A DNA stretch of 48,522 nt from Candidatus Gastranaerophilales bacterium (GCA_944325535.1 CALVAL010000005.1:1-48522); one strand, 5' to 3'. Positions 16,828 through 25,804 are shown, numbered from the stretch's first letter. Numbers and translations are program-made. Notes: generated from the letters alone by a model not told the origin.

Positions 16828-17577
16828 TTAAAATTGAGTTTCTTCATTTTTTCTCAATTTTTCTTTTAAGATTTCGATATTTTTATCAATTTCTTGGCAA
16901 TTAACATCTGTTACATAATCCGTATTAGAATAAGTATGTCTATTTTTTATATTTCCATTCCTATCAACATTATCAATTGTTGTAATTTTATTCTTTAAAA
17001 CAAGTTTTCCATTGTTATCATGATAGTATTTTTCTTTTACTTTATTTAAATCTCTTTCATTTGTATTATATCCCGCTTTTTGTAACAAGTTCATATGAGA
17101 CTTTACATCATAATTTAAAATTATATCTTGCATTTGTGCTCTATATTCACTAAAAGAAATCGCACCTTTTTTGTATGCATCTTCTAATAAATCTGCTTTT
17201 TCAAATGCTATTGATTCTAATTCTTTATTAGAATTATTAACTAGTTCGATATTATTAGAATTTTGTTGGGATTTTTTATCAGCAGATGGTATGAGACAAG
17301 TTATAATTGCAGCTAGAGTAAGCCCGCTTACAAATATCACAGGTTTATATACTTCGAAAAATTCTTTTAAATTTTCAAAGCAATTTGTTATCTTACTTGA
17401 AATATTAAATTTTTTTTGGGGAAAAACATTTTTAATTTTATTTTGCTTAGGAATTATCTTTTCTTCTTGAGTTACAAAAATTTTTCCCATCTCTTTGTAT
17501 ATTTTAGAGAAATCTTTTTGAGATTTGAAATTGATATTTGATTTGTTATAACTATTCATTGGGTTAATATTTAACAT
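16828..17577 (-). CDS. Membrane paralogue, long form 1
   Basis: The 249-residue member of the family. The common N-terminus (INPMNSYNKSNINFKS, KDFSKIYKEMGKI) is followed by one transmembrane segment (KPVIFVSGLTLAAIITCLI, about 79-97). Next are the middle repeat ADLLEDAYKKGAISFSEYR, a conserved YDVKSHMNLLQKAGY, and loops YYHDNNGKLV and VDRNGNIKNR. The middle and loop regions align with the 327-residue member, but the C-terminal repeat is absent. Function unknown. Confidence 0.75.
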   Translation of the reverse strand: MLNINPMNSYNKSNINFKSQKDFSKIYKEMGKIFVTQEEKIIPKQNKIKNVFPQKKFNISSKITNCFENLKEFFEVYKPVIFVSGLTLAAIITCLIPSADKKSQQNSNNIELVNNSNKELESIAFEKADLLEDAYKKGAISFSEYRAQMQDIILNYDVKSHMNLLQKAGYNTNERDLNKVKEKYYHDNNGKLVLKNKITTIDNVDRNGNIKNRHTYSNTDYVTDVNCQEIDKNIEILKEKLRKNEETQF

Positions 17578-17594
17578 TTTATTTATCCTTTTAA

Positions 17595-18134
17595 TTACTT
17601 ATTATTATTTAATTTATTTAATTCTTCTTGAAATTTATCAAATGTAATAGCTTTATTTTTGTATAAATCGTATAAAGAGTCAGTTTTATTTACTATTTCC
17701 TCCTCAGACTCGGCTTTGTTAGCATTAGAAGAGGTTTCACACTGTTTCTCAAGAAATGCCACAATAGCACTTGATCCAACTCCTAATATCACTGGCCACT
17801 TAATAAAATATACAAAACCATCAATATGTTCCCAGACATTCTTTATTTGCTTTATCAAGAATTTTAAACTTTTTTTAATACCACAATCACAATATATAAT
17901 TTCAGCAATATCTCTCAAAACATCAGTTATTGGAGATATCTTTAACTTGGAACTTTTTTTAATACCATTTTTTAATGCCTCAAAAATTTCTCCATTTTTA
18001 ATTTTAGGTTTAATTTTTTCTTCTTGAGTTACAGCAATTTTTTCCATCTCTTTGTATATTTTAGAAAAATCTTTTTGAGATTTAAAACTTGTATTTGATT
18101 TGCTATAATTATTTATTGGATTAATATTTAACAT
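17595..18134 (-). CDS. Membrane paralogue, short form 1
   Basis: The 179-residue member comes first of the four in transcription order. N-terminus INPINNYSKSNTSFKS with KDFSKIYKEMEKI; a Lys-rich region; an amphipathic helix; a hydrophobic stretch FVYFIKWPVILGVGSSAIVAF (about 104-124, split here by a Lys-Trp); an acidic linker; and the C-terminal TDSLYDLYKNKAITFDKFQ repeat. Its gene lies 36 bp after the phosphatase gene on the same strand. Function unknown. Confidence 0.75.
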   Translation of the reverse strand: MLNINPINNYSKSNTSFKSQKDFSKIYKEMEKIAVTQEEKIKPKIKNGEIFEALKNGIKKSSKLKISPITDVLRDIAEIIYCDCGIKKSLKFLIKQIKNVWEHIDGFVYFIKWPVILGVGSSAIVAFLEKQCETSSNANKAESEEEIVNKTDSLYDLYKNKAITFDKFQEELNKLNNNK

Positions 18135-18170
18135 TTTTCTTCACCTTCTCCATTTCCTTTTTAAAATTTG

Positions 18171-18812
18171 CTATTTTAATTTAGCCAAAATTTCATTAAT
18201 AAAACGACCTATTAATTTTAATCCCTGTTGAGCCAATTCAACTATCTTATTAATTGGAGCTTGATTTTCTTTAAAATCAATTATAAAAGGTATAATATTA
18301 GGATTATTATTCGCATCGTGTCCATATTTCATTAGCTCTTTTATAACATCTGATAATTTTACATTTTGATTCTTTAATCTGTAAATTGCAGAAAAAAGTC
18401 CTGTTCTATCAGCACCGTGTCTGCAATGAATAAAAACTTTTTTCCCCCTTGCTCTAGCACTGTCTGTTATATTAAAGAATTTATTTACATCTTCTAGAGA
18501 AGGATTTCTATTAGAACGCTCAGGTATCCAGTGAAAATTCATTCCAAGCTTTTTTGCCCAATTAGCTTCATCTGGAATAGTCCTTAGCTTAGGATTTTGT
18601 GGATTGTAATTAGTACAAAAACTTATAATGGTATCAATTCCATTACTTTTTAACTCCTTGAGTTGAGCTTCGGTAGGTTTTGCTCCTCGCATTAGAGTTT
18701 CATCAATTTTGTGAAAATTATTTATCGTAATTGGTAACTTAACCTTATTATTGCTAGTTTTTATTTTCATACCAGCATTAAAATTGACTGGTGCAACATT
18801 TTTTATTTTCAT
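18171..18812 (-). CDS. Cysteine-dependent (dual-specificity-type) phosphatase
   Basis: With the start at 18812 (ATG after AAAGGAG) the protein has 213 residues. The P-loop HCRHGADRTG (129-138) gives catalytic Cys130 and Arg136, and RGAKPTEAQLKEL (42-54) followed by IDTIISF is the usual early strand-helix of atypical dual-specificity phosphatases. No signal peptide is seen. The N-terminus MKIKNVAPVNFNAG carries a form of the lineage signature. The substrate could be phosphotyrosine or a phosphoinositide. It heads the minus-strand array leading to the four membrane paralogues and the HD protein. A longer reading frame from 18869 lacks a ribosome binding site. Confidence 0.87.
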   Translation of the reverse strand: MKIKNVAPVNFNAGMKIKTSNNKVKLPITINNFHKIDETLMRGAKPTEAQLKELKSNGIDTIISFCTNYNPQNPKLRTIPDEANWAKKLGMNFHWIPERSNRNPSLEDVNKFFNITDSARARGKKVFIHCRHGADRTGLFSAIYRLKNQNVKLSDVIKELMKYGHDANNNPNIIPFIIDFKENQAPINKIVELAQQGLKLIGRFINEILAKLK

Positions 18813-18923
18813 AATTTCTCCTTTTGTATTTATGCTAAAACCCGTAAAAATAAAATTTGCTATTTGCATAATTTCTAGAAACTATTTAATTCAGACCAAT
18901 TTACACATTTTCTTTTTTTATTG

Positions 18924-18929
18924 TATAAT
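18924..18929 (+). promoter_or_regulatory. -10 box for the transporter-ileS unit
   Basis: TATAAT lies about 70 bp upstream of the transporter gene. A possible 11-codon upstream ORF (ATG at 18946, starting MELSFLK) sits in the leader after GAGGGG, but the spacing is only 2 nt, so translation of it is doubtful. Confidence 0.4.
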
Positions 18930-18999
18930 TTACAATTGAGGGGTAATGGAATTAAGTTTTCTCAAGACAACAGCCCAATAATAAAAGAGGAAAAGATTT

Positions 19000-20334
19000 T
19001 TGAAACAATCACGATTAACAATAGCGATATTTACAGCACTATTTTTAGGAGTCATTGTAGGATGGGCATTTCCTGCATTTGCAATCAAAATGCACGTATT
19101 AGCTGAAATTTTCTTAAGAATGGTCAAAATGATTATAGCTCCTCTACTTTTTGCAACGTTAGTAGTTGGAATAGCTGGACACGGAGATGTAAAAAGCCTT
19201 GGAAGATTAGGCATAAAAACTATTGTATATTTTGAAATTGTGACTACTCTAGCTTTATTCATTGGTCTAGGCTTTGCAAACTTTTTCAAGCCCGGAGTAG
19301 GAATGGAAAATATAGCATCGGATCATACGGGACTTACTAGAATTGTAGAAATGGCATCTACTACTCAGCATAACTCTTTTGGAGACTTGCTATTAAGCCT
19401 ATGTCCTACTAGTATTTTCCAAGCAATGGCGGAAGGAAACTTACTCCAAATAGTAGTATTTTGTATTTTCTTTTCTATCGCTATTTGTGCAGTAGGCAAA
19501 AAAGCTCAGCCTGTTATTGATATCCTAAACTCTGTAGCCTCAGTTATGTTTAAGTTTACAGAATATGTTATGTTATTTGCTCCTGTAGGTATTTTCGGAG
19601 CTATTGCTTATACAGTTGGCTCAAATGGAATCGAAATTTTATATAACTACGGAAAAATAATTTTATCATTATATACAGCTTTAGCAGTTTTCGTAATTTT
19701 GGTATTATTTATTGCTTGTAAAATCGTAAAAATATCTCCAAGAGGACTTATTAAAGCTATCCAAGAACCGGCTCTACTTACATTCACAACTGCTAGTTCT
19801 GAAGCGGCTTTACCTAAAGCTATGGCAATTATGGAAAAATTTGGAGTTCCAAAATCTATAGTAAGTTTCGTTATGCCAACCGGCTATACTTTCAATCTAG
19901 ATGGTTCTACACTGTATCTTGCAATGGGTGTAATTTTTTCAACTCAATTAGTAGGACATCCGCTTACTTTTGAACAACAACTTGTAATAATGTTTGCCTT
20001 AATGCTAACTAGCAAAGGGGTTGCAGGAGTTCCTAGAGCGTCTTTAATTGTCCTAGCAGGAACTCTTACAAGCTTTGGAATCCCAATTCTAGGTGTTGCC
20101 GTTTTACTGGGTATAGACCAAATCTTAGATATGGGAAGAACTACAGTAAATTTAATTGGAAACTGCGTTGCAACAGTTGTTGTTGCTAGATGGGAAAACG
20201 CATTTGATTATGATAAAATGGCTGAATTTATTAAAATGAAGAGCTTAAAAACTAACACGCTTAGAAAAATTCAACATAATGTAAGCTATCAAAAAGATTT
20301 TGCTAAAAAGATTAATGAAAAAATAGAAGTATAA
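19000..20334 (+). CDS. Dicarboxylate/amino acid:cation symporter (DAACS family)
   Basis: The 444-residue membrane protein shows the diagnostic DAACS sequence: the serine-rich re-entrant loop TASSEAALPKAM near residue 265, and MPTGYTFNLDGSTLYLAMG near 290, matching the NMDGT ion- and substrate-binding motif. About eight hydrophobic segments are seen. Relatives (DctA, GltP) import C4-dicarboxylates, glutamate or aspartate with Na+ or H+; the exact substrate is not readable. It starts with TTG, supported by GAGG 9 nt upstream and by alignment of the first helix. ileS follows after 11 bp. Confidence 0.92.
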   Translation: MKQSRLTIAIFTALFLGVIVGWAFPAFAIKMHVLAEIFLRMVKMIIAPLLFATLVVGIAGHGDVKSLGRLGIKTIVYFEIVTTLALFIGLGFANFFKPGVGMENIASDHTGLTRIVEMASTTQHNSFGDLLLSLCPTSIFQAMAEGNLLQIVVFCIFFSIAICAVGKKAQPVIDILNSVASVMFKFTEYVMLFAPVGIFGAIAYTVGSNGIEILYNYGKIILSLYTALAVFVILVLFIACKIVKISPRGLIKAIQEPALLTFTTASSEAALPKAMAIMEKFGVPKSIVSFVMPTGYTFNLDGSTLYLAMGVIFSTQLVGHPLTFEQQLVIMFALMLTSKGVAGVPRASLIVLAGTLTSFGIPILGVAVLLGIDQILDMGRTTVNLIGNCVATVVVARWENAFDYDKMAEFIKMKSLKTNTLRKIQHNVSYQKDFAKKINEKIEV

Positions 20335-20345
20335 AGAGGTACGAA

Positions 20346-23159
20346 ATGGAATACAAAGAGACACTTAATTTGCCCTCTACCACACTAGAAATGAGAGCAA
20401 ACGCTACAAAAAAAGAACCTGAAACTCAAAAATATTGGGAAGAAATAAATGTATATCAAAAGAATCTTAATCAACGCGATAAATCAAATTCTTTTGTACT
20501 ACACGATGGTCCTCCATATTTGAGTTCTGAAAAAATCCACGTTGGTACAGCTTTAAACAAAATTTTAAAAGATATTTTAATAAAATATAAATCAATGAAA
20601 GGATACTACGCTCCTTATGTTCCAGGATATGACGGACACGGACTTCCTATTGAAAATGCAGTTGTAAAAAACATAAAAGGCGGAAGAGAAGCTCTAACTC
20701 CTGCTGAATTAAGAGAAAAATGCAGAGAATTTGCTCATAAAAACTTAAAAGGACAAGAATCAGAATTCAAACGCTTAGGTGTTTGGGGTGATTGGGAACA
20801 TCCTTATTTAACAATTAATCCAGAATTTGAAGCAGAACAAGTTCGAGTATTCGGTGAAATGTATAAAAAAGGATACATCGAAAAAGGACTTAAGCCTGTC
20901 TATTGGTGTGCTTCTTGTGAGACTGCTCTTGCAGAAGCAGAAGTAGAATATGCTGATCATACATCAACTTCTATTTATGTAAGATTCAAGTTCGATGATG
21001 ATGCGATAAATAAAATTGGTCAATTAGTAGACCTTCCAAATAAAAATGTTTATGCAGTTATTTGGACAACAACTCCTTGGACTATTCCATCAAATATGGC
21101 AATCAGTATGCACCCAAGATTTGAGTACACATTCTTTGGGGTAAATGGAACAGATGATATTTACGTAGTAGCTCAAGGTCTTTTAGCTTCATTCTTAGAA
21201 GGTGTTGCTTGGGAAGAAAAAGATATCAATGTAATTGGATCTTGCAAAGGCGAAGATTTAGAATTACTAAATACAAAACATCCGCTATATGATAGAAAAT
21301 CTCCTATTATTTTAGGCGAACACGTAACATTAGATGCTGGTACCGGTTCTGTACATACAGCTCCAGGACACGGTCTTGAGGACTATGAAGTAGGTTGCAG
21401 ATACAATATTGAAGTATTCTCGCCACTTGATAGCAAAGGTGTTTGGACTGAAATAGTCGGCGATAAAGATTTAGAAGGAATTCCTTATTATAAAGGGAAT
21501 AAAATTGTTATAGAAAAATTGGAAAACTGCGGAGCATTACTTGCAAAAGCTGATATCAATCACAGTTATCCTCATTGCTGGAGATGTAAAAACCCTGTAA
21601 TTTATAGAGCAACTCCTCAATGGTTTGTAAAAGTTGATAAATTTCGCAGCACAACATTAGAAGCAATTAAAAACGTAAAATGGATACCTGCAAGCGGAGA
21701 AAACAGAATTTCAAACATGGTAGAAAGCCGTGCTGATTGGTGTATTTCTCGTCAAAGAGCTTGGGGTGTACCTATTCCTGTATTCTATTGTGAAGAATGT
21801 GGTGAGCCAGTAGTTACAGATGAAACTATCGAAAATGTTGCAAAAATATTTGAGAAAGAAAGCTCTGATGCGTGGGTTAAATATTCAGCAGATGAATTAC
21901 TTCCACAAGGGTTTAAATGTCCTAAGTGCGGAAAAGAACACTGCTTCAAAAAAGAAACAGACATTATGGATGTTTGGTTTGATTCAGGTGTGACCTGGAG
22001 AGCTGTAGTTGAAAAACGCTCTGATGTATTAGGACACATTCCAGTTGATATGTATTTAGAAGGTTCTGACCAACATAGAGGCTGGTTCCAATCATCTCTT
22101 CTAACAGCTATAGCAACAGAAGGAAAAGCACCTTATAAATCAGTACTTACTCACGGATTTGTATTCGGTGAAGATGGTAGAAAAATGTCTAAGTCTTTAG
22201 GCAACTATATTAGACCTGATGATATTATTAAAAACTACGGTGCTGATATTCTAAGACTTTGGGCAGCTTCTGTTGATTATAGAAACGATACAAAAATCGG
22301 TGATAATATAATTAAACAGCTTGCTGAAATATTTAAAAAGACAAGAAACACTGCAAGATTCTTATTAGGTAACATTCACGACTTTAATCCAGAAAAAGAT
22401 TATGTACAATATGAAGATTTAAAACCTATTGATAAATTCGCTCTACATAAGCTTAATAAAGTTGTAGAAGAGGTAACTGTAGCGTTTGAAAATTATGAAT
22501 TCTACAAATATTTCCAATGCTTACAAAACTTCGCAGCGGTAGATTTAAGTTCTTTCTACTTAGATATCGTAAAAGACAGATTATATACAGCTGGTAAAAA
22601 ATCTTTATCAAGAAGAGCTTGTCAGACTGTTTTATATGAAACATTGCAAGTTTTAGTAAGAATTCTAACTCCTGTAATGCCTCATCAAGCAGAAGATATT
22701 TGGAGAAATACTCCAGAAGATAAACGTGGCGGCTTAGAGAGTATCCTTCTAGCTGACTGGGTAAAAGTAAATGAAAAATGGAATAATCCTAAGCTTGAAG
22801 AAGATTTTACAAAAATCCTTAAAACAAGAGAAGTTGTTACTCGAGCTATTGAACCTCTAAGAGCTGAAAAGAAAGTAGGAAGCTCTTTAGAAGTCGGTGT
22901 TTATGTAAAATCAGATGATAGCGCTGTATTAAAAGCTAATGAAAAAGATTTAGCAGATATCTTTATCACATCACAAGCATACGTTGCAGACTCCGCACCA
23001 TCTGATGTTTTAAATGAATACACTGAAAACGGTATCACAGTTTGGGTAGTAAAAGCAGAAGGTGAAAAATGCGAACGCTGCTGGAAATATAGAAAACTTG
23101 GAGAACACCAAGGATATGAAACAATTTGCTCTGACTGTTATGAAGCAGTAGTTGAGTAG
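20346..23159 (+). CDS. ileS: Isoleucyl-tRNA synthetase with altered HIGH motif
   Basis: A full-length (937 residues) bacterial-type IleRS. The HDGPPY block (53-58), the editing domain with WTTTPWTIPSN, DVWFDSGVTW, GSDQHRGWFQSS and KMSKS (about 613-617) are all present, and the C-terminal zinc site CERCW ... CSDC is intact. The adenylate-forming HIGH motif, normally ANG..H.GHA, reads SSEKIHVGTALNK: His65-Val-Gly-Thr68. The second His of HIGH is thus Thr. The codons (CAC GTT GGT ACA) are clear. No T-box is evident upstream; it is co-transcribed with the transporter. Confidence 0.97.
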   Translation: MEYKETLNLPSTTLEMRANATKKEPETQKYWEEINVYQKNLNQRDKSNSFVLHDGPPYLSSEKIHVGTALNKILKDILIKYKSMKGYYAPYVPGYDGHGLPIENAVVKNIKGGREALTPAELREKCREFAHKNLKGQESEFKRLGVWGDWEHPYLTINPEFEAEQVRVFGEMYKKGYIEKGLKPVYWCASCETALAEAEVEYADHTSTSIYVRFKFDDDAINKIGQLVDLPNKNVYAVIWTTTPWTIPSNMAISMHPRFEYTFFGVNGTDDIYVVAQGLLASFLEGVAWEEKDINVIGSCKGEDLELLNTKHPLYDRKSPIILGEHVTLDAGTGSVHTAPGHGLEDYEVGCRYNIEVFSPLDSKGVWTEIVGDKDLEGIPYYKGNKIVIEKLENCGALLAKADINHSYPHCWRCKNPVIYRATPQWFVKVDKFRSTTLEAIKNVKWIPASGENRISNMVESRADWCISRQRAWGVPIPVFYCEECGEPVVTDETIENVAKIFEKESSDAWVKYSADELLPQGFKCPKCGKEHCFKKETDIMDVWFDSGVTWRAVVEKRSDVLGHIPVDMYLEGSDQHRGWFQSSLLTAIATEGKAPYKSVLTHGFVFGEDGRKMSKSLGNYIRPDDIIKNYGADILRLWAASVDYRNDTKIGDNIIKQLAEIFKKTRNTARFLLGNIHDFNPEKDYVQYEDLKPIDKFALHKLNKVVEEVTVAFENYEFYKYFQCLQNFAAVDLSSFYLDIVKDRLYTAGKKSLSRRACQTVLYETLQVLVRILTPVMPHQAEDIWRNTPEDKRGGLESILLADWVKVNEKWNNPKLEEDFTKILKTREVVTRAIEPLRAEKKVGSSLEVGVYVKSDDSAVLKANEKDLADIFITSQAYVADSAPSDVLNEYTENGITVWVVKAEGEKCERCWKYRKLGEHQGYETICSDCYEAVVE

Positions 23160-23177
23160 TCAATTTATATGAAAACT

Positions 23178-23214
23178 AAAAGTAATGAAGTCTTATGGAC
23201 TTCATTACTTTTTT
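23178..23214 (+). terminator. Terminator of the ileS transcript
   Basis: AAAGTAATGAAGTC pairs fully with its complement across a 5 nt loop and is followed by T4-T6. Confidence 0.85.
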
Positions 23215-23221
23215 ATATGAG

Positions 23222-23250
23222 AAAAGCTCGGGCAAAATTCCCGAGCTTTT
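23222..23250 (-). terminator. Terminator of malQ
   Basis: AAAAGCTCGGG pairs with CCCGAGCTTTT, giving a T-run on either strand. It lies just beyond the malQ stop and next to the ileS terminator. Confidence 0.8.
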
Positions 23251-23271
23251 TAATAATCTTATATTATCATC

Positions 23272-25140
23272 TTATGATAATTTTTCTATCAAACTTGCAT
23301 GTCTTGATGCAAATTCTTTTCCTCTTGCAATTATTGCAGCTTTCAAAATCGAGTGCAAATCAAGTGGAGTAAGTTCTTTAAAATTATTTGGTAATCTTAA
23401 AGACCAATTCTGAGCACCTGAAGTTCCAGGTCTATTGTATACATCATTTATTTGGAAGAAATCAGTAAAGAACATTTGTACATTTTTAGCTTTTGAAGCA
23501 AAGATTTCTGTTAATTTAACAAATGTCAAATAATCTTTATCTTGAGTCAATCTTACAATGATATCATCTTTATTATCTGCCTCTGCAAATAAATCCTCTA
23601 CTAAATTCTTAGCATGCAAATACCCTTCATGAGTATTAATCATGCTCTCCGCCCACATAGCTATTGGATTATTATCATGAGTACCTACCATATTCCAAAC
23701 ATTTTCTGTAATATTCTTACAACGATAAGGGTGTTCTGGCTTTTCTGGAACAACAAATTGAGTAAGTCTCATACCTTGTAATTCATATTTTTTCATAACT
23801 GCATCTACTGGATTAGTTAGAGTGCCTAAGTCCTCGCAAACAATCGCATTTTTATCCAATCCACATTCTTCAGCAGCTGCAATAACTATTTTTTCAATTA
23901 ATCTGCCATATAAAGCAATTTGCTCATCATTCAAGCTCTTTACACGTTTTTCTTTATCAGCTTCTAGAGTCAAATCCAAATCTTCATATTTAGCAATTGC
24001 ATATTTATAAAGTTCAGGATGTTCAGGTGATGAATATAATCTGCCAGCACCTTCTTCACACATAGGCTTTTTACCAACCTTATAAACCCATGGGTCGATT
24101 AAGCCTACAATATGGTCAATTCTTACACCACCAGGGTTTTCTTGGAACATCTTTTTATAAAGACGTTTCATCAAAATTCCACCTTCGCCTAATGAGCCAT
24201 CTGCATTAAACATTTTTTCTGGATCCATAACCGGAAATCCCCAAGCTTGACCATCTTTTGAGAAATAATCAGGAGGACAGCCAAGGAACCAGCCTTCTAA
24301 GAATAATGATTGATATGCCCAAGTATCTCTATCAGAAAAAGCAACTTGACGGTCTGCAATCATTTTAATATTTTTTGAAAGAGCATATTTTTTAGTCTCT
24401 TCGTTTTGTACTTCAAGCACAAACTGACAGAACTTATAAAACTCTATTTCATCAGCATACTTATCTTTTATTTCTTTAATTCTAGCTTCATAAGCTTTCT
24501 TTTCATCCTCATTTTTTGGATTTTTTAAATTCTTATCCATAGAATTCTTCCAAGTATACCAAAAATCATTATCATTTTCGATAGAAAGAGCTTCATATAA
24601 AGAGTCATTATCTAGCCAGAAATCATTTTCTTTTTTAAATTTTTCAAAATCTTTTTTCAAAGAAGAACCAAATAATCCGCCATTCAAATCTTTAAAATTA
24701 TTCCAAGCTTCTTTTAAAGCTTCATTTTGAGCTTTTGTTATATAAGAATAAGCAGTTCTTCCTTGATTTTGATTAGGATTATTTTTTACAACCTTCTCAA
24801 AAGCTGCTTGAGATAAAATACAATCCCATTTCTTTTCAGTTAATTGTTTTAAATCAATAAATAATGGATTACCAGAAAAAATAGTTCCTGTATAAGGTGA
24901 TGAATCAGAACTTTTTGTCTTTCCTGCAGGTCCTAATTGTACTGCATTAAAAATACCTGAAGCATAATCAATAACTTCATGACCTACCTCAGAGTTATAT
25001 GTTCCAAAGCCAGTATCTTCACCATCTTTTGATGGGAAACTGCTACCATGAATTATTAGTGCAAAATTTTCTTTACCTAAAGCTTTTAAAGCTTCAGATA
25101 CAAGTTTAGTATCATTTTTTTGTGATGTTAAACAGACCAT
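23272..25140 (-). CDS. malQ: 4-alpha-glucanotransferase (GH77)
   Basis: The 622-residue protein has the GH77 catalytic set: GVRIDHIVGL (nucleophile Asp342), VCEDLGTL (acid/base Glu436), and VGTHDNN (Asp489). The N-terminus ALIIHGSSFPSKDGEDTGFGTY replaces the usual SSLPSP..IGDFG start of amylomaltases, and a charged helical insert of about 140 residues lies around 110-250. The enzyme transfers maltodextrin segments in glycogen or starch metabolism. It is a single gene with an AAGGAG site before the ATG, and a structured repeat lies just upstream. Confidence 0.9.
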   Translation of the reverse strand: MVCLTSQKNDTKLVSEALKALGKENFALIIHGSSFPSKDGEDTGFGTYNSEVGHEVIDYASGIFNAVQLGPAGKTKSSDSSPYTGTIFSGNPLFIDLKQLTEKKWDCILSQAAFEKVVKNNPNQNQGRTAYSYITKAQNEALKEAWNNFKDLNGGLFGSSLKKDFEKFKKENDFWLDNDSLYEALSIENDNDFWYTWKNSMDKNLKNPKNEDEKKAYEARIKEIKDKYADEIEFYKFCQFVLEVQNEETKKYALSKNIKMIADRQVAFSDRDTWAYQSLFLEGWFLGCPPDYFSKDGQAWGFPVMDPEKMFNADGSLGEGGILMKRLYKKMFQENPGGVRIDHIVGLIDPWVYKVGKKPMCEEGAGRLYSSPEHPELYKYAIAKYEDLDLTLEADKEKRVKSLNDEQIALYGRLIEKIVIAAAEECGLDKNAIVCEDLGTLTNPVDAVMKKYELQGMRLTQFVVPEKPEHPYRCKNITENVWNMVGTHDNNPIAMWAESMINTHEGYLHAKNLVEDLFAEADNKDDIIVRLTQDKDYLTFVKLTEIFASKAKNVQMFFTDFFQINDVYNRPGTSGAQNWSLRLPNNFKELTPLDLHSILKAAIIARGKEFASRHASLIEKLS

Positions 25141-25248
25141 AAATTTTTACTCCTTTTCTTCTTCTTAGTGCAGTGTATCATTTAAATAAACTTATTTCAA
25201 TAAAATGTAAATTGTAAGGAGTAAATAAAAAGAATATTTTTACAATCG

Positions 25249-25449
25249 GAGGATACGGAAAAATCCAAAAATTGACTGGCGAGAGCGGGAGCGTTGCACG
25301 AAGTACAAAAGCTCATTCTCGCAAATTTTTGAGATTTTTCAAATCCGACCTTCGGTGTGTGAGCATCAGGTCGTGTGCGGGATAGCACACAACCTGATGC
25401 AAAACCGTTCCCAAGAGTTTGCGAAAAATGTCAATTTTTCCGCAAACTC
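25249..25449. repeat. Structured ~200 bp dispersed repeat, copy 1
   Basis: This element recurs at 33045-33247 in the same orientation with about 90% identity by eye. Its ends are imperfect inverted repeats (GAGgaTaCGGAAAAAT and ATTTTTCCGCAAACTC). Inside lie a strong hairpin from GCATCAGGT to ACCTGATGC and, at 25415-25449, a 15 bp stem from GAGTTTGCG to CGCAAACTC. Flanks ATCG and ATCC could be decayed 4 bp target duplications. It carries no transposase, so it resembles a MITE or REP/BIME-type element. It starts 3 bp after the stop of the next small gene. Confidence 0.8.
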
Positions 25450-25452
25450 ATC

Positions 25453-25674
25453 CTATATCCCAAATTTTAAACCAAAATTATCAGATTGCTTCTCCAAAGC
25501 TTTTGCCGTTCGAGTAAGAATAACTGAAAGAGTCGCTACATCAGATTTGCTTAAATTTCCAGCATCATTTTGAATAAGCTCTTCTAGAATAATTGCTAAA
25601 TGTTTGACACAAGAAATCTCTATTGCGATTTTTTCAAGCTTTTTTGCAATAAAATCTTTTTCTTTTTTATTCAT
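25453..25674 (-). CDS. Small helical protein of unknown function
   Basis: From the ATG at 25674 (after GAGGTGGC) the protein has 73 residues: MNKKEKDFIAKKLEKIAIEI followed by three further helices and a Phe/Gly end. It is charged and fully alpha-helical in appearance, without motifs known to me. It is divergent from a small HTH gene, and the space between them holds a palindrome, so the two may form a regulatory pair. A longer frame upstream (to 25776) would cover that palindrome and lacks a ribosome binding site. Confidence 0.6.
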   Translation of the reverse strand: MNKKEKDFIAKKLEKIAIEISCVKHLAIILEELIQNDAGNLSKSDVATLSVILTRTAKALEKQSDNFGLKFGI

Positions 25675-25721
25675 AGCCACCTCTTTTGTTAAAAAATATA
25701 ACGCCTTTTTGGTTTCATTTA

Positions 25722-25753
25722 TCTTGTACAAGACATATTCATCTTGTATAATA
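25722..25753. promoter_or_regulatory. Candidate operator: palindrome plus repeat half-site
   Basis: TCTTGTACAAGA (25722-25733) is a perfect 12 bp palindrome. The half TCTTGTA recurs at 25742, 20 bp (about two helical turns) away. It lies between divergent small genes, one of which encodes an HTH protein, making autoregulation likely. Confidence 0.5.
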
Positions 25754-25769
25754 CACCTATAAGACATTT

Positions 25770-25798
25770 TTGTCAACTCAGCGACACATATGTATAAT
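25770..25798 (+). promoter_or_regulatory. Promoter of the HTH gene, leaderless geometry
   Basis: TTGTCA (25770-25775), 17 nt spacer, TATAAT (25793-25798), then 6 nt and ATG at 25805. This is the best-formed example of the leaderless arrangement, with both boxes near consensus. Confidence 0.7.
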
Positions 25799-25804
25799 AA
25801 TTGT

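Noticed and set aside
20335-20345. T-box or other riboswitch before ileS
   Set aside because: Only 11 bp separate it from the transporter gene, and no T-box sequence is seen upstream of that gene.
25197-25388. 63-codon frame within repeat copy 1
   Set aside because: Shared with copy 2 only because the repeat is conserved as DNA; no ribosome binding site, no known protein features.
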